A stretch of DNA of 64,000 bases from Tragulus kanchil (lineage: Eukaryota; Chordata; Mammalia; Artiodactyla; Tragulidae). The position numbers were made by a program, and so were the translations under genes. The notes beneath the pieces were generated by a model, which did no database searches, was not told the DNA's origin, and was given only the letters and a program-made list of their open reading frames with translations. Of this stretch, positions 11,003 to 21,092 are shown one piece after another. The DNA lies in NCBI GenBank assembly GCA_022376925.1, contig JAIOJX010000032.1:114987979-115051978 (forward strand), written 5' to 3'. How positions within the stretch are numbered: position 1 is the first letter of the stretch; each line of letters begins with the position of its first letter.

Positions 11003-11450
11003 ATAATTGATTCTTGTGGGAAAAAGTAGTAGAAACAGGCTAAAAGAAAAGTGGGCTTTTGTTTTTATTCTTAGTCAGGTACCAGATGGGGTGGAGCCTT
11101 CTGTAGTCACTTCTGCTGAACTGGGTTGTTTAATCAAGAGTGGTTTTTAAAAATTGCTTTTGGATATAGATTTTTTCTTTTAAAATTACATAATTTTGAA
11201 TATAAAATATTTATCATCCTTGTTTTATATATTTGAACTTAATGATTTTTTCAAATGAAGAAAAAATTATGTGAAGTTGTGAAGGGAATTGTCAGGAATA
11301 CCAGGTTTTTGAATCAGACAGTCTGGCATTTTACTTTTTTTCTGTCATTTAGTGCTGTATGACTATTTGACCTCTCTGCACAGTAAACATTATAATCTTT
11401 GTATCATGGATTACTTGAGAATCATATGACATGACATATGTACAACTCTT

Positions 11451-12127
11451 TTTTTATTATATTATTATTAAAAAAATTTTTTTTTTATTTTACTTTTAAC
11501 TTTTACAGAGTTTTGTTGTTTACAGATACGTATGTTCCCAGAGTAGTCATATGTATATCCACCCCCATCCCACCCCTCCAGACCATCACACAGCACCCCT
11601 GCAGGATCCCCTTTTCTCACAGTGCAATGACTATAGCTATTTTCTTCACATATGATAGTACAGGTTTTCATGCTACTTCCTTTACGCCTCCCACCCACTG
11701 TTCCTTCCCCACAATGTCCATATGTCCACTGTCCATGTCTGTTTTTCCATTGCTTCACTGCATGTGTTATCATTACCATCCTACTAGATTCCATATATAT
11801 GTGTTAGTATATTGTACTTGTCCTTCTCTTTTTGAGTCACTTCACTTTTTATGATAGGTTCTAGATCCAGCCACCTCATTAGGACTGATTCTTCTGCATT
11901 TCTTTGTACAGCTGAATAGTATAGTTCCATTGTATATATGTACCAGAGCTTTTGGATCCATTCATTCATCGATGGACATCTAGGTTGCTTCCATGTTCTA
12001 GCTATTGCATAAAGAGCTGCGATGAACATCGTGGTACAGGTGCCTCTATCAATTTTGATTTCATCAGGGTATAAGCCTAATAGTGGGATTGCTGGGTCAT
12101 ATGGTGCTTCTATTTTTAGTTTTTTAA
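11451..12127 (-). mobile_element. Young 5'-truncated L1
   Basis: 3'UTR start (ACTTTTACAGAGTTTTGTTG), then ORF2 C-terminus on the minus strand ([34 protein letters not shown] and stop). Flanked by an 18-bp target duplication GACATATGTACAACTCTT (11433-11450 and 12128-12145). Confidence 0.93.
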
Positions 12128-12353
12128 GACATATGTACAACTCTTATACTATGTGTACTAGATAGTAGGTGCTTAATGAATCATGAATATATCACTACTT
12201 TTTGAAAGTAAAGGCATAAAGTGTTTTTAAGATCTCAAAATCAGGAACTAGAATATGAAAGAGGAAATACTTATACATTGACAGTTTACTGGAAGCATAT
12301 GTTTAACCTTTATTAATGATTTTAATGAAATATTATTTCGATTTCTTGTTTAG

Positions 12354-12441
12354 TGTCAAGTCAGAAGAGAAGTGAAACTCAACAAAAACTTATTATGTGT
12401 GGAATTCATTCTTAAAAGAAGAAAAAAAAATTATTGAGACT
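12354..12441 (+). other. TESK2: TESK2 5'UTR part of start-codon exon, copy A
   Basis: Exonic leader between a 3' splice site (pyrimidine-rich stretch then TTGTTTAG, AG at 12352-12353) and the start codon. It holds a six-codon upstream ORF at 12395-12415 (ATG to TAA), which could dampen translation. The same leader recurs at 13519-13606. Read in the frame that continues from the end of the coding part, the leader meets TGA at 12435, which matters if both exon copies were spliced together. Confidence 0.75.
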
Positions 12442-12663
12442 ATGGATCGGAGCAAACGGAATTCAATTGCAGGATTTCCTCCACGTGTGGAGCGTCTTGA
12501 TGATTTTGAAGGAGGTAGTGGAGGGGAAGGGAACATGACCCAAGCGGGAAGAATTTGGCCCTCCTCATATCGAGCTCTTATAAGTGCCTTTTCTAGACTG
12601 ACACGTTTAGATGACTTCACCTGTGAAAAAATAGGGTCTGGTTTCTTCTCCGAAGTGTTCAAG
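12442..12663 (+). CDS. TESK2: TESK2 first coding exon (residues 1-74), copy A
   Basis: Start exon of testis-associated actin-remodelling kinase 2, a TKL-group dual-specificity kinase of the LIMK/TESK family that phosphorylates cofilin. The protein begins [19 protein letters not shown], which I recognise as the TESK2 N-terminus. After an acidic/glycine-rich linker (about residues 19-31) comes [19 protein letters not shown] and then the kinase glycine-rich loop, with G65 and G67 in [11 protein letters not shown]. The ATG has a strong context (A at -3, G at +4). The exon closes in phase 0 at AAG before a GTGAGT donor. It joins in frame to the exon at 58054. An apparently identical copy lies 1165 bp downstream (13607-13828). 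Known: family role. Seen: sequence, splice sites, frame. Inferred: only one copy exists in the real genome. Confidence 0.93.
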
Positions 12664-12945
12664 GTGAGTGGATGCCTCAATTTTTCTCATATTGTCTTGT
12701 TGAGGGTCGGTTTCACTGCAGAATTGACAGCTGTGTTTAACTAGGATGTAAGCTTTACCTTGTTACGATGCTGTGGATCTTGAGCAGTATTGTAAGTGCC
12801 TCTCAAGCTATATATTCACTTTTAAGACATTTATTTTAACTAAAAAAATCATCCATGGAAATCAAAAATGAAAATAATACAGGAACTGTTTCTACTTCTC
12901 CAGAATTTTTCATCATCCAAAATGAAACACTGAATTTAAAATATC

Positions 12946-13292
12946 CTACTAGATTCCATATATATGTGTTAGTATATTGTACTTGTCCTTCTCTTTTTGA
13001 GTCACTTCACTTTTTATGATAGGTTCTAGATCCAGCCACCTCATTAGGACTGATTCTTCTGCATTTCTTTGTACAGCTGAATAGTATAGTTCCATTGTAT
13101 ATATGTACCAGAGCTTTTGGATCCATTCATTCATCGATGGACATCTAGGTTGCTTCCATGTTCTAGCTATTGCATAAAGAGCTGCGATGAACATCGTGGT
13201 ACAGGTGCCTCTATCAATTTTGATTTCATCAGGGTATAAGCCTAATAGTGGGATTGCTGGGTCATATGGTGCTTCTATTTTTAGTTTTTTAA
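12946..13292 (-). mobile_element. Partial L1, second copy in D5
   Basis: Repeats only the left-truncated portion 11781-12127, starting at the duplication join with no 3' end. Confidence 0.88.
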
Positions 13293-13518
13293 GACATATG
13301 TACAACTCTTATACTATGTGTACTAGATAGTAGGTGCTTAATGAATCATGAATATATCACTACTTTTTGAAAGTAAAGGCATAAAGTGTTTTTAAGATCT
13401 CAAAATCAGGAACTAGAATATGAAAGAGGAAATACTTATACATTGACAGTTTACTGGAAGCATATGTTTAACCTTTATTAATGATTTTAATGAAATATTA
13501 TTTCGATTTCTTGTTTAG

Positions 13519-13606
13519 TGTCAAGTCAGAAGAGAAGTGAAACTCAACAAAAACTTATTATGTGTGGAATTCATTCTTAAAAGAAGAAAAAAAAATTATT
13601 GAGACT
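13519..13606 (+). other. TESK2: TESK2 5'UTR part of start-codon exon, copy B
   Basis: Same leader as 12354-12441, with the same acceptor (AG at 13517-13518) and the same upstream ORF, carried inside the second unit of a 1165 bp tandem duplication. Confidence 0.6.
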
Positions 13607-13828
13607 ATGGATCGGAGCAAACGGAATTCAATTGCAGGATTTCCTCCACGTGTGGAGCGTCTTGATGATTTTGAAGGAGGTAGTGGAGGGGAAGGGAACA
13701 TGACCCAAGCGGGAAGAATTTGGCCCTCCTCATATCGAGCTCTTATAAGTGCCTTTTCTAGACTGACACGTTTAGATGACTTCACCTGTGAAAAAATAGG
13801 GTCTGGTTTCTTCTCCGAAGTGTTCAAG
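13607..13828 (+). CDS. TESK2: TESK2 first coding exon, duplicate copy B (probably artefactual)
   Basis: Repeats 12442-12663, apparently base for base, with the same acceptor, ATG context and GTGAGT donor. Both copies end in phase 0, so either alone splices in frame to 58054. If both were used in one transcript, the 88-nt leader of this copy would be read from the end of the first and hits TGA after 27 codons, truncating the kinase before its catalytic lysine. An intact-looking gene would therefore not tolerate constitutive use of both. The duplication is one of 20 alike in this window, so I treat it as a likely assembly error. A real recent exon duplication, with this copy skipped or used as an alternative first coding exon, cannot be excluded from sequence alone. 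Confidence 0.6.
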
Positions 13829-14122
13829 GTGAGTGGATGCCTCAATTTTTCTCATATTGTCTTGTTGAGGGTCGGTTTCACTGCAGAATTGACAGCTGTG
13901 TTTAACTAGGATGTAAGCTTTACCTTGTTACGATGCTGTGGATCTTGAGCAGTATTGTAAGTGCCTCTCAAGCTATATATTCACTTTTAAGACATTTATT
14001 TTAACTAAAAAAATCATCCATGGAAATCAAAAATGAAAATAATACAGGAACTGTTTCTACTTCTCCAGAATTTTTCATCATCCAAAATGAAACACTGTAC
14101 CCATTATAAAAAAAAAACTCCT

Positions 14123-14803
14123 GGGCTTCCCTGGTAGCTCAGTGGTAAAGAGTTCGCCTGCCATTGCAGGAGACACAAGTTCAATCCCTGATCTGGGAAG
14201 ATCCCACATGCTGTGGAGCAACTGAGCCCGTGAGCCACAACTGTTGAACCTGTGCTCTAGAGACTCAGAGCCACAACTATTGAGCCTATGTGCTGCAACT
14301 ACTGAAGCCTGTGAGTCCTAGAGCCCGAGTTCCACAACAAGAGAAGTCACCACGGGGCTTCCCTGGTGGTCCAGTGGGTAAGGACACCGCCTTGCAGTGC
14401 AAGGGGCGCCGGTTCGATCCCTGGCCTGGGAGGATCCCACGTGCCGTGGAGCGGCTGGACCGATGTGCTCATTACCCCAGAGCCAGTGCTCTAAGACAAC
14501 AGAGGCCATTGCGATGGGAGGCCCACACGGGCCAAAGAACAAAGATGGATGAAACTAGATAAATAAAAGACCAATAGAAGTGGCCTGCCTGCTCCCTTCC
14601 CTCCCCACTCCACCCCACCCCCCAAAATAAATAAATAAATAAATAAATCTTTAAAAAAAAAAGAGAGAGAAGTCACCACAACAAGAAGACTGCTCACCTC
14701 AACTAGAGAGTAGGCCCTACTCCGTGGAACTAGAGAAGAGCCTGCAGCAGCAGCAAAAAACCAGAATAGCCAAAAATAAATGAATAAATAAAATTAAAAA
14801 AAG
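14123..14803 (+). mobile_element. CHR-type SINE hosting a young SINE
   Basis: Outer element 14123-14354 and 14667-14803 (head CTGGTAGCTCAGTGG, end CAAAAATAAATGAATAAATA). The inner SINE at 14355 duplicated GAGAAGTCACCAC. Confidence 0.9.
14355..14666 (+). mobile_element. Young SINE, extended-tail type
   Basis: A box TGGTCCAGTGGGTA, B box GGTTCGATCCC, C-rich segment 14591-14626, then AATAAATAAATAAATAAATC and TTT plus A-run. Target duplication GAGAAGTCACCAC (14341-14353 and 14667-14679). Confidence 0.93.
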
Positions 14804-14814
14804 AGAAGGCTCCC

Positions 14815-15018
14815 TCCACTACCTTTAGCCCCATTAGCATCTGTTCTACTTTTATTTTTTTTATTGTTGTTCTACTTTTTATGTCTCTATGATTATGTCC
14901 ATCTTAGGAACCTCATATTAATGCAATTATAATATTTGTCCTTTTGTGCCTGAGTTACTTCGCTTGTTTACTTAATTCTACATGGCATATAATACTCATT
15001 TTTCTTTTTTTTAATATG
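14815..15018 (-). mobile_element. Old L1 3' region fragment
   Basis: Resembles antisense L1M (CTTAGGAACCTCATATTAAT, ATTTGTCCTTTTGTGCCTG). Confidence 0.55.
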
Positions 15019-15032
15019 CACTAATGATGTTC

Positions 15033-15817
15033 TTTTTTTTTTTTTAACCTTTATTTTGCTTTTAACTTTTACAGAGTTTTGTTGTTTACAGATATGTATG
15101 TTCCCAGATTAGTCATATGTATATCCACCCCCCCCTTCCCAGCCCTCCCAACCATCACACAGCACCCCTGAAGGATCCCCTTTTCTCACAGAGCAATGAC
15201 TAGAGCTATTTTCTTCACTTATGATAGTACAGGCCTTCATGCTACTTCCTTTACGCCTCCCACCCTCTGTTCCTTCCCCACAATGTGCATATGTCCACTG
15301 TCCATGTCTGTCTTTCCGTCGCTTCACTGCGTGTGCTATCATCACCATCCTACTAGATTCCATATATATGTGTTAATATACTGTATTTGTCCTTCTCTTT
15401 CTGACTGACTTCACTTTTGATGATATGTTCTAGATCCAGCCACTTCATTAGGGCTGATTCTTCTGCATTTCTCTTTACAGCTGTGTAGTATTCCATTGTA
15501 TATATGTACCAGAGCTTTTGGATCCATTCATTCGTCGATGGGCATCTAGGTTCCTTCCATGTTCTAGCTATTGTGTAGAGAGCTGCAATGAACATTGGGG
15601 TCAGGTGCTTCTTTCAGATTTGATTTCGTCAGGGTATAAGCCTAAGAGTGGGATTGCTGGGTCATACGGTGCTTCTATTTTTAGTTTTTTAAGAAATCTC
15701 CAGACTGTCTTCCATAGAGGCTGTATCAATTTACACTCCCACCAGCAATGCAGGAGTGTTCCCTTTTCTCCGCAGCCTCTCCAGCATTTATTGTCTGTCG
15801 ATTTGTGGATGATGGCC
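15033..15817 (-). mobile_element. Young L1 fragment joined to a SINE
   Basis: Poly(T), 3'UTR and ORF2 C-terminus (minus strand: [20 protein letters not shown], then [20 protein letters not shown] and stop at 15353). Its 5' end abuts a SINE lacking its own 3' tail, with no target duplication seen. Repeated from 16137 to about 16869. Confidence 0.85.
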
Positions 15818-16073
15818 GGGCTTTTCTGTAGTTGCAGTGAGTGGGGACTACTTTCTAGTTGTTGTGCTTGAGCTTCTCATTGAGATGGCTTCCCTTGTTA
15901 TGGAGCACTTGCTCTAGGCTTGTGGGCTTCAGTAGTTGCGGCTTTAGAGCACAGGCTCAGTAGCATGGGCTTAGTTGGTCCATGGCATGTGGGATCTTCT
16001 GGGACCAGGGATAGAACCCGTGTCTCCTGCACTGGCAGTCGGGTTCTTTACCACTGAGCCACCAGGGAAGCCC
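15818..16073 (-). mobile_element. CHR-type SINE, 3' end missing
   Basis: Body GTAGTTGCAGTGAGTGGGG to head CAGGGAAGCCC. Lacks the usual GGCTGTGCTGGGTCTTC end. Repeated at 16870-17125. Confidence 0.8.
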
Positions 16074-16136
16074 TACATATTAGTCTTTGATGCATCCAGT
16101 GTGCTGAGTTTTTAAAATATTTGCAATAGATTTTCA

Positions 16137-17125
16137 GTTGTTTACAGATATGTATGTTCCCAGATTAGTCATATGTATATCCACCCCTTCCCAGCCCTCC
16201 CAACCATCACACAGCACCCCTGAAGGATCCCCTTTTCTCACAGAGCAATGACTAGAGCTATTTTCTTCACTTATGATAGTACAGGCCTTCATGCTACTTC
16301 CTTTACGCCTCCCACCCTCTGTTCCTTCCCCACAATGTGCATATGTCCACTGTCCATGTCTGTCTTTCCGTCGCTTCACTGCGTGTGCTATCATCACCAT
16401 CCTACTAGATTCCATATATATGTGTTAATATACTGTATTTGTCCTTCTCTTTCTGACTGACTTCACTTTTGATGATATGTTCTAGATCCAGCCACTTCAT
16501 TAGGGCTGATTCTTCTGCATTTCTCTTTACAGCTGTGTAGTATTCCATTGTATATATGTACCAGAGCTTTTGGATCCATTCATTCGTCGATGGGCATCTA
16601 GGTTCCTTCCATGTTCTAGCTATTGTGTAGAGAGCTGCAATGAACATTGGGGTCAGGTGCTTCTTTCAGATTTGATTTCGTCAGGGTATAAGCCTAAGAG
16701 TGGGATTGCTGGGTCATACGGTGCTTCTATTTTTAGTTTTTTAAGAAATCTCCAGACTGTCTTCCATAGAGGCTGTATCAATTTACACTCCCACCAGCAA
16801 TGCAGGAGTGTTCCCTTTTCTCCGCAGCCTCTCCAGCATTTATTGTCTGTCGATTTGTGGATGATGGCCGGGCTTTTCTGTAGTTGCAGTGAGTGGGGAC
16901 TACTTTCTAGTTGTTGTGCTTGAGCTTCTCATTGAGATGGCTTCCCTTGTTATGGAGCACTTGCTCTAGGCTTGTGGGCTTCAGTAGTTGCGGCTTTAGA
17001 GCACAGGCTCAGTAGCATGGGCTTAGTTGGTCCATGGCATGTGGGATCTTCTGGGACCAGGGATAGAACCCGTGTCTCCTGCACTGGCAGTCGGGTTCTT
17101 TACCACTGAGCCACCAGGGAAGCCC
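16137..17125 (-). mobile_element. L1 plus SINE, second copy in D6
   Basis: L1 16137-16869 and SINE 16870-17125 repeat 15081-16073. Confidence 0.85.
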
Positions 17126-17540
17126 TACATATTAGTCTTTGATGCATCCAGTGTGCTGAGTTTTTAAAATATTTGCAATAGATTTTCAGTTGATTCACTT
17201 TGATTCTCCAGGTATACAATCATCTGTGAATGATGATACATTTATTTTCCATTTTTATATTTCATTTATTTTTTCTCAATAAACTTCATTGACTAATACT
17301 TTCTAAAATGTTATATAATAGTGATATTTGACATCTTTGTCTTGTTCTTGATGTTAATGGGAATACTTCTGTTATTTTCTAATTAAACGATATGATTTGA
17401 GGACTGAAGTGAATGTCTCTTTTTTCTGTCTCATCTTCAAAATCATAAATAACATAATAAAAAAATGTTTTGTTAAGAATTATTTTTATGCAGTATTGAT
17501 GTTGAATTTTACTGTGTGTCTTTTCAGAATCTCTAGCATG

Positions 17541-18066
17541 ATTGTTAATTTTATATGTCAACTTAATTGGGCAAAACAGTGCTTAGATACATGGTCAAAT
17601 TTTATTTTGGGTGTGTCTGTTAGAGTATATTTTGGATAAGATTATCATCTGAATCAGTAGACTGAGTAAAACAGATTGGCCTCTCTAATGTGAGTAGGCT
17701 TCATCCAATTATTTGAAGGCCCAGATAGAACTAAAAGGCTGACCTTCCTATATGAGGGAATTTCTACTTGACCATTTTAGGTGGGATATCTGTATTTTCC
17801 TACCTTTGGGTTGGAACTGAAATACTGCCTCCTCTTGAGCCTTGAGCCTACCAGCTTTTGGACTGGAACTTATACCACTGGTTCTCAGCCCTTCAAATTC
17901 AGACTGAAACTATACCATTGACTTTCTTGGATCTCCAGCTTACTAACTGCAGATCTTGGGACTTACCAGTCTCTATAACCGAGTGAGCCAATTCTTTGTG
18001 ATAAATCTCTTTGTCTCTTTATATATCCTGTTGGCTGGTTCTGTTTTTCTGAAGAACTCTAATATG
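17541..18066 (+). repeat. Ancient interspersed repeat, family not assigned
   Basis: Begins TTAATTTTATATGTCAACTT and ends CTGTTTTTCTGAAGAACTCT, with GTGAGCCAATTCTTTGTGAT before the end. I know this pattern as a common mammalian repeat but do not assign a name. Repeated at 18618-19143 (D7). Confidence 0.6.
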
Positions 18067-18129
18067 TATAGTGATAGGTATTTTTGTCTTTTGCTCTCTT
18101 ACTAAAGTGAATTATATTAGTTGTTGTTG

Positions 18130-18215
18130 TACATTCTTGCCTGGAGAATTCCATGGACAGAGGAGCTTGGGCGGGCTACAGTCCATGGATGCAGAGTCGG
18201 ACACAACTGAGACTG
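18130..18215 (+). mobile_element. Bov-A monomer fragment, D7 copy A end
   Basis: TTCTTGCCTGGAGAATTCCA through CAGAGTCGGACACAACTGAG, cut at the duplication join. Confidence 0.75.
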
Positions 18216-18617
18216 ATGTTTCCTGGAGAACTTGGATAATAAATTTTTAAATTGCAATAGATTTTCAGTTGATTCACTTTGATTCTCCAGGTATACAATC
18301 ATCTGTGAATGATGATACATTTATTTTCCATTTTATATTTCATTTATTTTTCTCAATAAACTTCATTGACTAATACTTTCTAAAATGTTATATAATAGTG
18401 ATATTTGACATCTTTGTCTTGTTCTTGATGTTAATGGGAATACTTCTGTTATTTTCTAATTAAACGATATGATTTGAGGACTGAAGTGAATGTCTCTTTT
18501 TTCTGTCTCATCTTCAAAATCATAAATAACATAATAAAAAAATGTTTTGTTAAGAATTATTTTTATGCAGTATTGATGTTGAATTTTACTGTGTGTCTTT
18601 TCAGAATCTCTAGCATG

Positions 18618-19143
18618 ATTGTTAATTTTATATGTCAACTTAATTGGGCAAAACAGTGCTTAGATACATGGTCAAATTTTATTTTGGGTGTGTCTGTTAG
18701 AGTATATTTTGGATAAGATTATCATCTGAATCAGTAGACTGAGTAAAACAGATTGGCCTCTCTAATGTGAGTAGGCTTCATCCAATTATTTGAAGGCCCA
18801 GATAGAACTAAAAGGCTGACCTTCCTATATGAGGGAATTTCTACTTGACCATTTTAGGTGGGATATCTGTATTTTCCTACCTTTGGGTTGGAACTGAAAT
18901 ACTGCCTCCTCTTGAGCCTTGAGCCTACCAGCTTTTGGACTGGAACTTATACCACTGGTTCTCAGCCCTTCAAATTCAGACTGAAACTATACCATTGACT
19001 TTCTTGGATCTCCAGCTTACTAACTGCAGATCTTGGGACTTACCAGTCTCTATAACCGAGTGAGCCAATTCTTTGTGATAAATCTCTTTGTCTCTTTATA
19101 TATCCTGTTGGCTGGTTCTGTTTTTCTGAAGAACTCTAATATG
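18618..19143 (+). repeat. Ancient repeat, second copy in D7
   Basis: Repeats 17541-18066. Confidence 0.6.
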
Positions 19144-19205
19144 TATAGTGATAGGTATTTTTGTCTTTTGCTCTCTTACTAAAGTGAATTATATTAGTTG
19201 TTGTT

Positions 19206-19305
19206 GTACATTCTTGCCTGGAGAATTCCATGGACAGAGGAGCTTGGGCGGGCTACAGTCCATGGATGCAGAGTCGGACACAACTGAGCGACTGACACTG
19301 TTTCC
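19206..19305 (+). mobile_element. Bov-A monomer
   Basis: As 18130-18215 but complete to ACTGAGCGACTGACACTG. Confidence 0.8.
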
Positions 19306-19307
19306 GT

Positions 19308-19415
19308 TGTTCAGTCACTAAGTTGCATCTGACTCTTTGGAACCCCATGAACTGCAGCACACCAGGCTTCTCTGTCCTTTACTATCTCTAGGAATTTGAT
19401 CAAACTCATATTTAT
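19308..19415 (-). mobile_element. BovB 3' end
   Basis: Antisense BovB/ART2 end: TTGTTCAGTCACTAAGTTGC, then ACCCCATGAACTGCAGCACA, then GAATTTGATCAAACTCATAT. Confidence 0.7.
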
Positions 19416-19800
19416 TATGTTAGTAGGTAATCTAATATTGAACTATCTTTGCATTCCTGGTATATTACTCTTTAATGAACTGCTAACTTCTTTTTGCTGG
19501 GGTGTTTATATTTAATGAGAATAGTCTGTGTTTTATTTTTCATGCTTTTGTTGGTAGGTTTTGGTAGATATATTGAGCTTGGTTCGTAAGAATAATTTGG
19601 AAGTATTTTTTCCCTGTGCTTTGGGACAGATGAAATGTTATTGGAATAATTTTCTCCTTAAATATTTCATAGAATTTCCCTGTCAAATCTTGGCCAAGTA
19701 CTTTGAAAACTTCATATTCTTCTTGGTTGACTGATCTATATAAAATTTTGTTTCTTCTGAGTCAATTTCAGGAATTATATTTTACTAAAGCTTTATTGTT
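19416..19800 (-). mobile_element. Old L1 ORF2 remnant
   Basis: Weak antisense ORF2 match (CTTTGCATTCCTGGTATATT, TCATAGAATTTCCCTGTCAA). Continues after the SINE at 20178-20226. Confidence 0.5.
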
Positions 19801-20177
19801 GGGACTTCCTTGTTGGTCCAGTGGTTAAGAATATGCTTCCTAATGCAGGGGATCAGGGATTTGATCCCTGATCAGGAAGATCTCACATGCCGCAGAGCAA
19901 CTAAGCTTGCGCACTGAAACCTTTGAGCACACATGCTGCAATTGTGGAAGCCCATGTGTTCTAGGGCTTGAATGCTGCAACCACTGAGCCCACATGCTGC
20001 ACCTATGGAAAGCCTGTGCCCCTAGAGCCTCTACTGCATGACAAGAGAGGCCACTGCAATGAGAAACCTATGCACAGCAATGAATAATAGCCCCTGCTTG
20101 CTGCAGCTGAAGAAAGCCCGTGTACAGCAGTGAAGACTCAATGCAACCAAAAACAAATAAATCAAAAATTAAAAAAG
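19801..20177 (+). mobile_element. CHR-type SINE, full length
   Basis: Head GGGACTTCCTTGTTGGTCCA, repeated TGAGCCCACATGCTGC motifs, end GCAACCAAAAACAAATAAAT plus A-run. About 375 bp. Confidence 0.88.
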
Positions 20178-20226
20178 AGAACCTTATAGGATTTCTAGTA
20201 GATTTTCATAGAGATGAGTAGGTTTT

Positions 20227-20481
20227 ATTGGTTTTTAAAAATTTATTTATTTTCATCCATCCTTATTCTTTTTTTGGCCTGTGTAGGCCTCTTGTTGCAG
20301 TGGCCTGTCTCACTATAGAGCACTGACTCTGGGCACACACGCTCCAGACCGCTGGCTCGTAGTCAGACACACCAATCCAGCCACTCCTTAGCATGTTGGA
20401 TCTTCCCAGGCCAGGGATCGAACCAATGCCCTTTGCACTGTAAGGCAGACTCTTTACCCACTGGACCACCAGGGAAGCCCC
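20227..20481 (-). mobile_element. Short-tail SINE
   Basis: Target duplication GATGAGTAGGTTTT (20213-20226 and 20482-20495). Confidence 0.9.
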
Positions 20482-20563
20482 GATGAGTAGGTTTTGACCA
20501 TTAAATTTTTTTGGTTTTAGTCCCTTTCAGATTAGTCGCAAGTCTTGGAGTGTGGATATTCTT

Positions 20564-20615
20564 TTTTTTTATTTATTTATTTATTTTTTTACATGTATGT
20601 TCCCAGATACTCATA
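20564..20615 (-). mobile_element. 52-bp L1 tail insertion
   Basis: TTTATT-rich run then ATGTATGTTCCCAGA of the L1 3'UTR. Target duplication AGTGTGGATATTCTT (20549-20563 and 20616-20630). Confidence 0.75.
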
Positions 20616-20656
20616 AGTGTGGATATTCTTGCTAGCCTTTTGATCTGCTGATTCTT

Positions 20657-20986
20657 TTTTTTTTTTTTTAAAGATTTATTTATTTATTTTGGGTGGGGGT
20701 CGGGTTGGGGAGGGAGGGGAGTGGGCGGGCCACTTCCATTGGTCTCTCATTTCTCTATTTTCATCCGTCTTTGTTCTTTGGCTCCTGTGGGCCTCCCATC
20801 ACGGTGGCTTCTGTCACTGCAGAGCTCCGGCTCTGGGCGCATGCGCTCCAGAGCTCTGGCTCGGTAATTGGACACATTGGTCCAGCTGCTCCGCGGCACG
20901 TGGGATCTTCCCAGGCCAGGGATCGAACCGGCGCCCCTTGCACTGCAAGGCAGTGTCCTTACCCACTGGACCACCAGGGGAAGCCC
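20657..20986 (-). mobile_element. Young SINE, extended-tail type
   Basis: Target duplication TGATCTGCTGATTCTT (20641-20656 and 20987-21002). Antisense G-rich tract begins GGGTGGGGGTCGGGTTGGGG. Confidence 0.94.
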
Positions 20987-21092
20987 TGATCTGCTGATTC
21001 TTTTTCATGGTATTTCATTTTTACTGTGATTTATAATTTTATGTTGAAAGACTATATTCAGGACAAAAGGTTTTACCTTGGAGTTTTCTAGG

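Larger units (their letters stand above)
9166..11406. repeat. Tandem duplication D4, unit about 1130 bp
   Basis: Copy A 9166-10277, copy B 10298-11406. Differences are single-base length changes plus one T-to-G in a T-run. Join filler at 10278-10297. Confidence 0.9.
11781..14097. repeat. Tandem duplication D5, unit 1165 bp, contains TESK2 start exon
   Basis: Copy A 11781-12936, copy B 12946-14097. The unit contains the 5' half of a young L1, intron, the whole TESK2 start exon and downstream intron. Copy B's L1 lacks its 3' end and left target duplication, so copy B is secondary to copy A. Confidence 0.92.
15081..17192. repeat. Tandem duplication D6, unit about 1054 bp
   Basis: Copy A 15081-16140, copy B 16137-17192. 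Joined through shared GTTG. The only length change seen is a C-run four bases longer in copy A (near 15127). Confidence 0.9.
17175..19292. repeat. Tandem duplication D7, unit about 1078 bp
   Basis: Copy A 17175-18215, copy B 18254-19292, with noisy join sequence 18216-18253. Overlaps the end of D6, so the stretch 17175-17192 occurs three times. Confidence 0.9.

Noticed and set aside
12397..12744. Longer TESK2 start at a GTG upstream and extension past 12663
   Set aside because: The upstream codon is GTG, not ATG. The downstream part is intron after a clear GTGAGT donor and in-frame joining to 58054.
14370..14430. tRNA-Glu-like sequence with A and B boxes
   Set aside because: It is the head of a SINE (as in dozens of other copies), with mismatched acceptor arm and a SINE body attached. 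Not a functional tRNA gene.
17379..17561. Short minus-strand frames repeated at 18456
   Set aside because: AT-rich chance frames in ancient repeat and intron. The repetition comes only from duplication D7.
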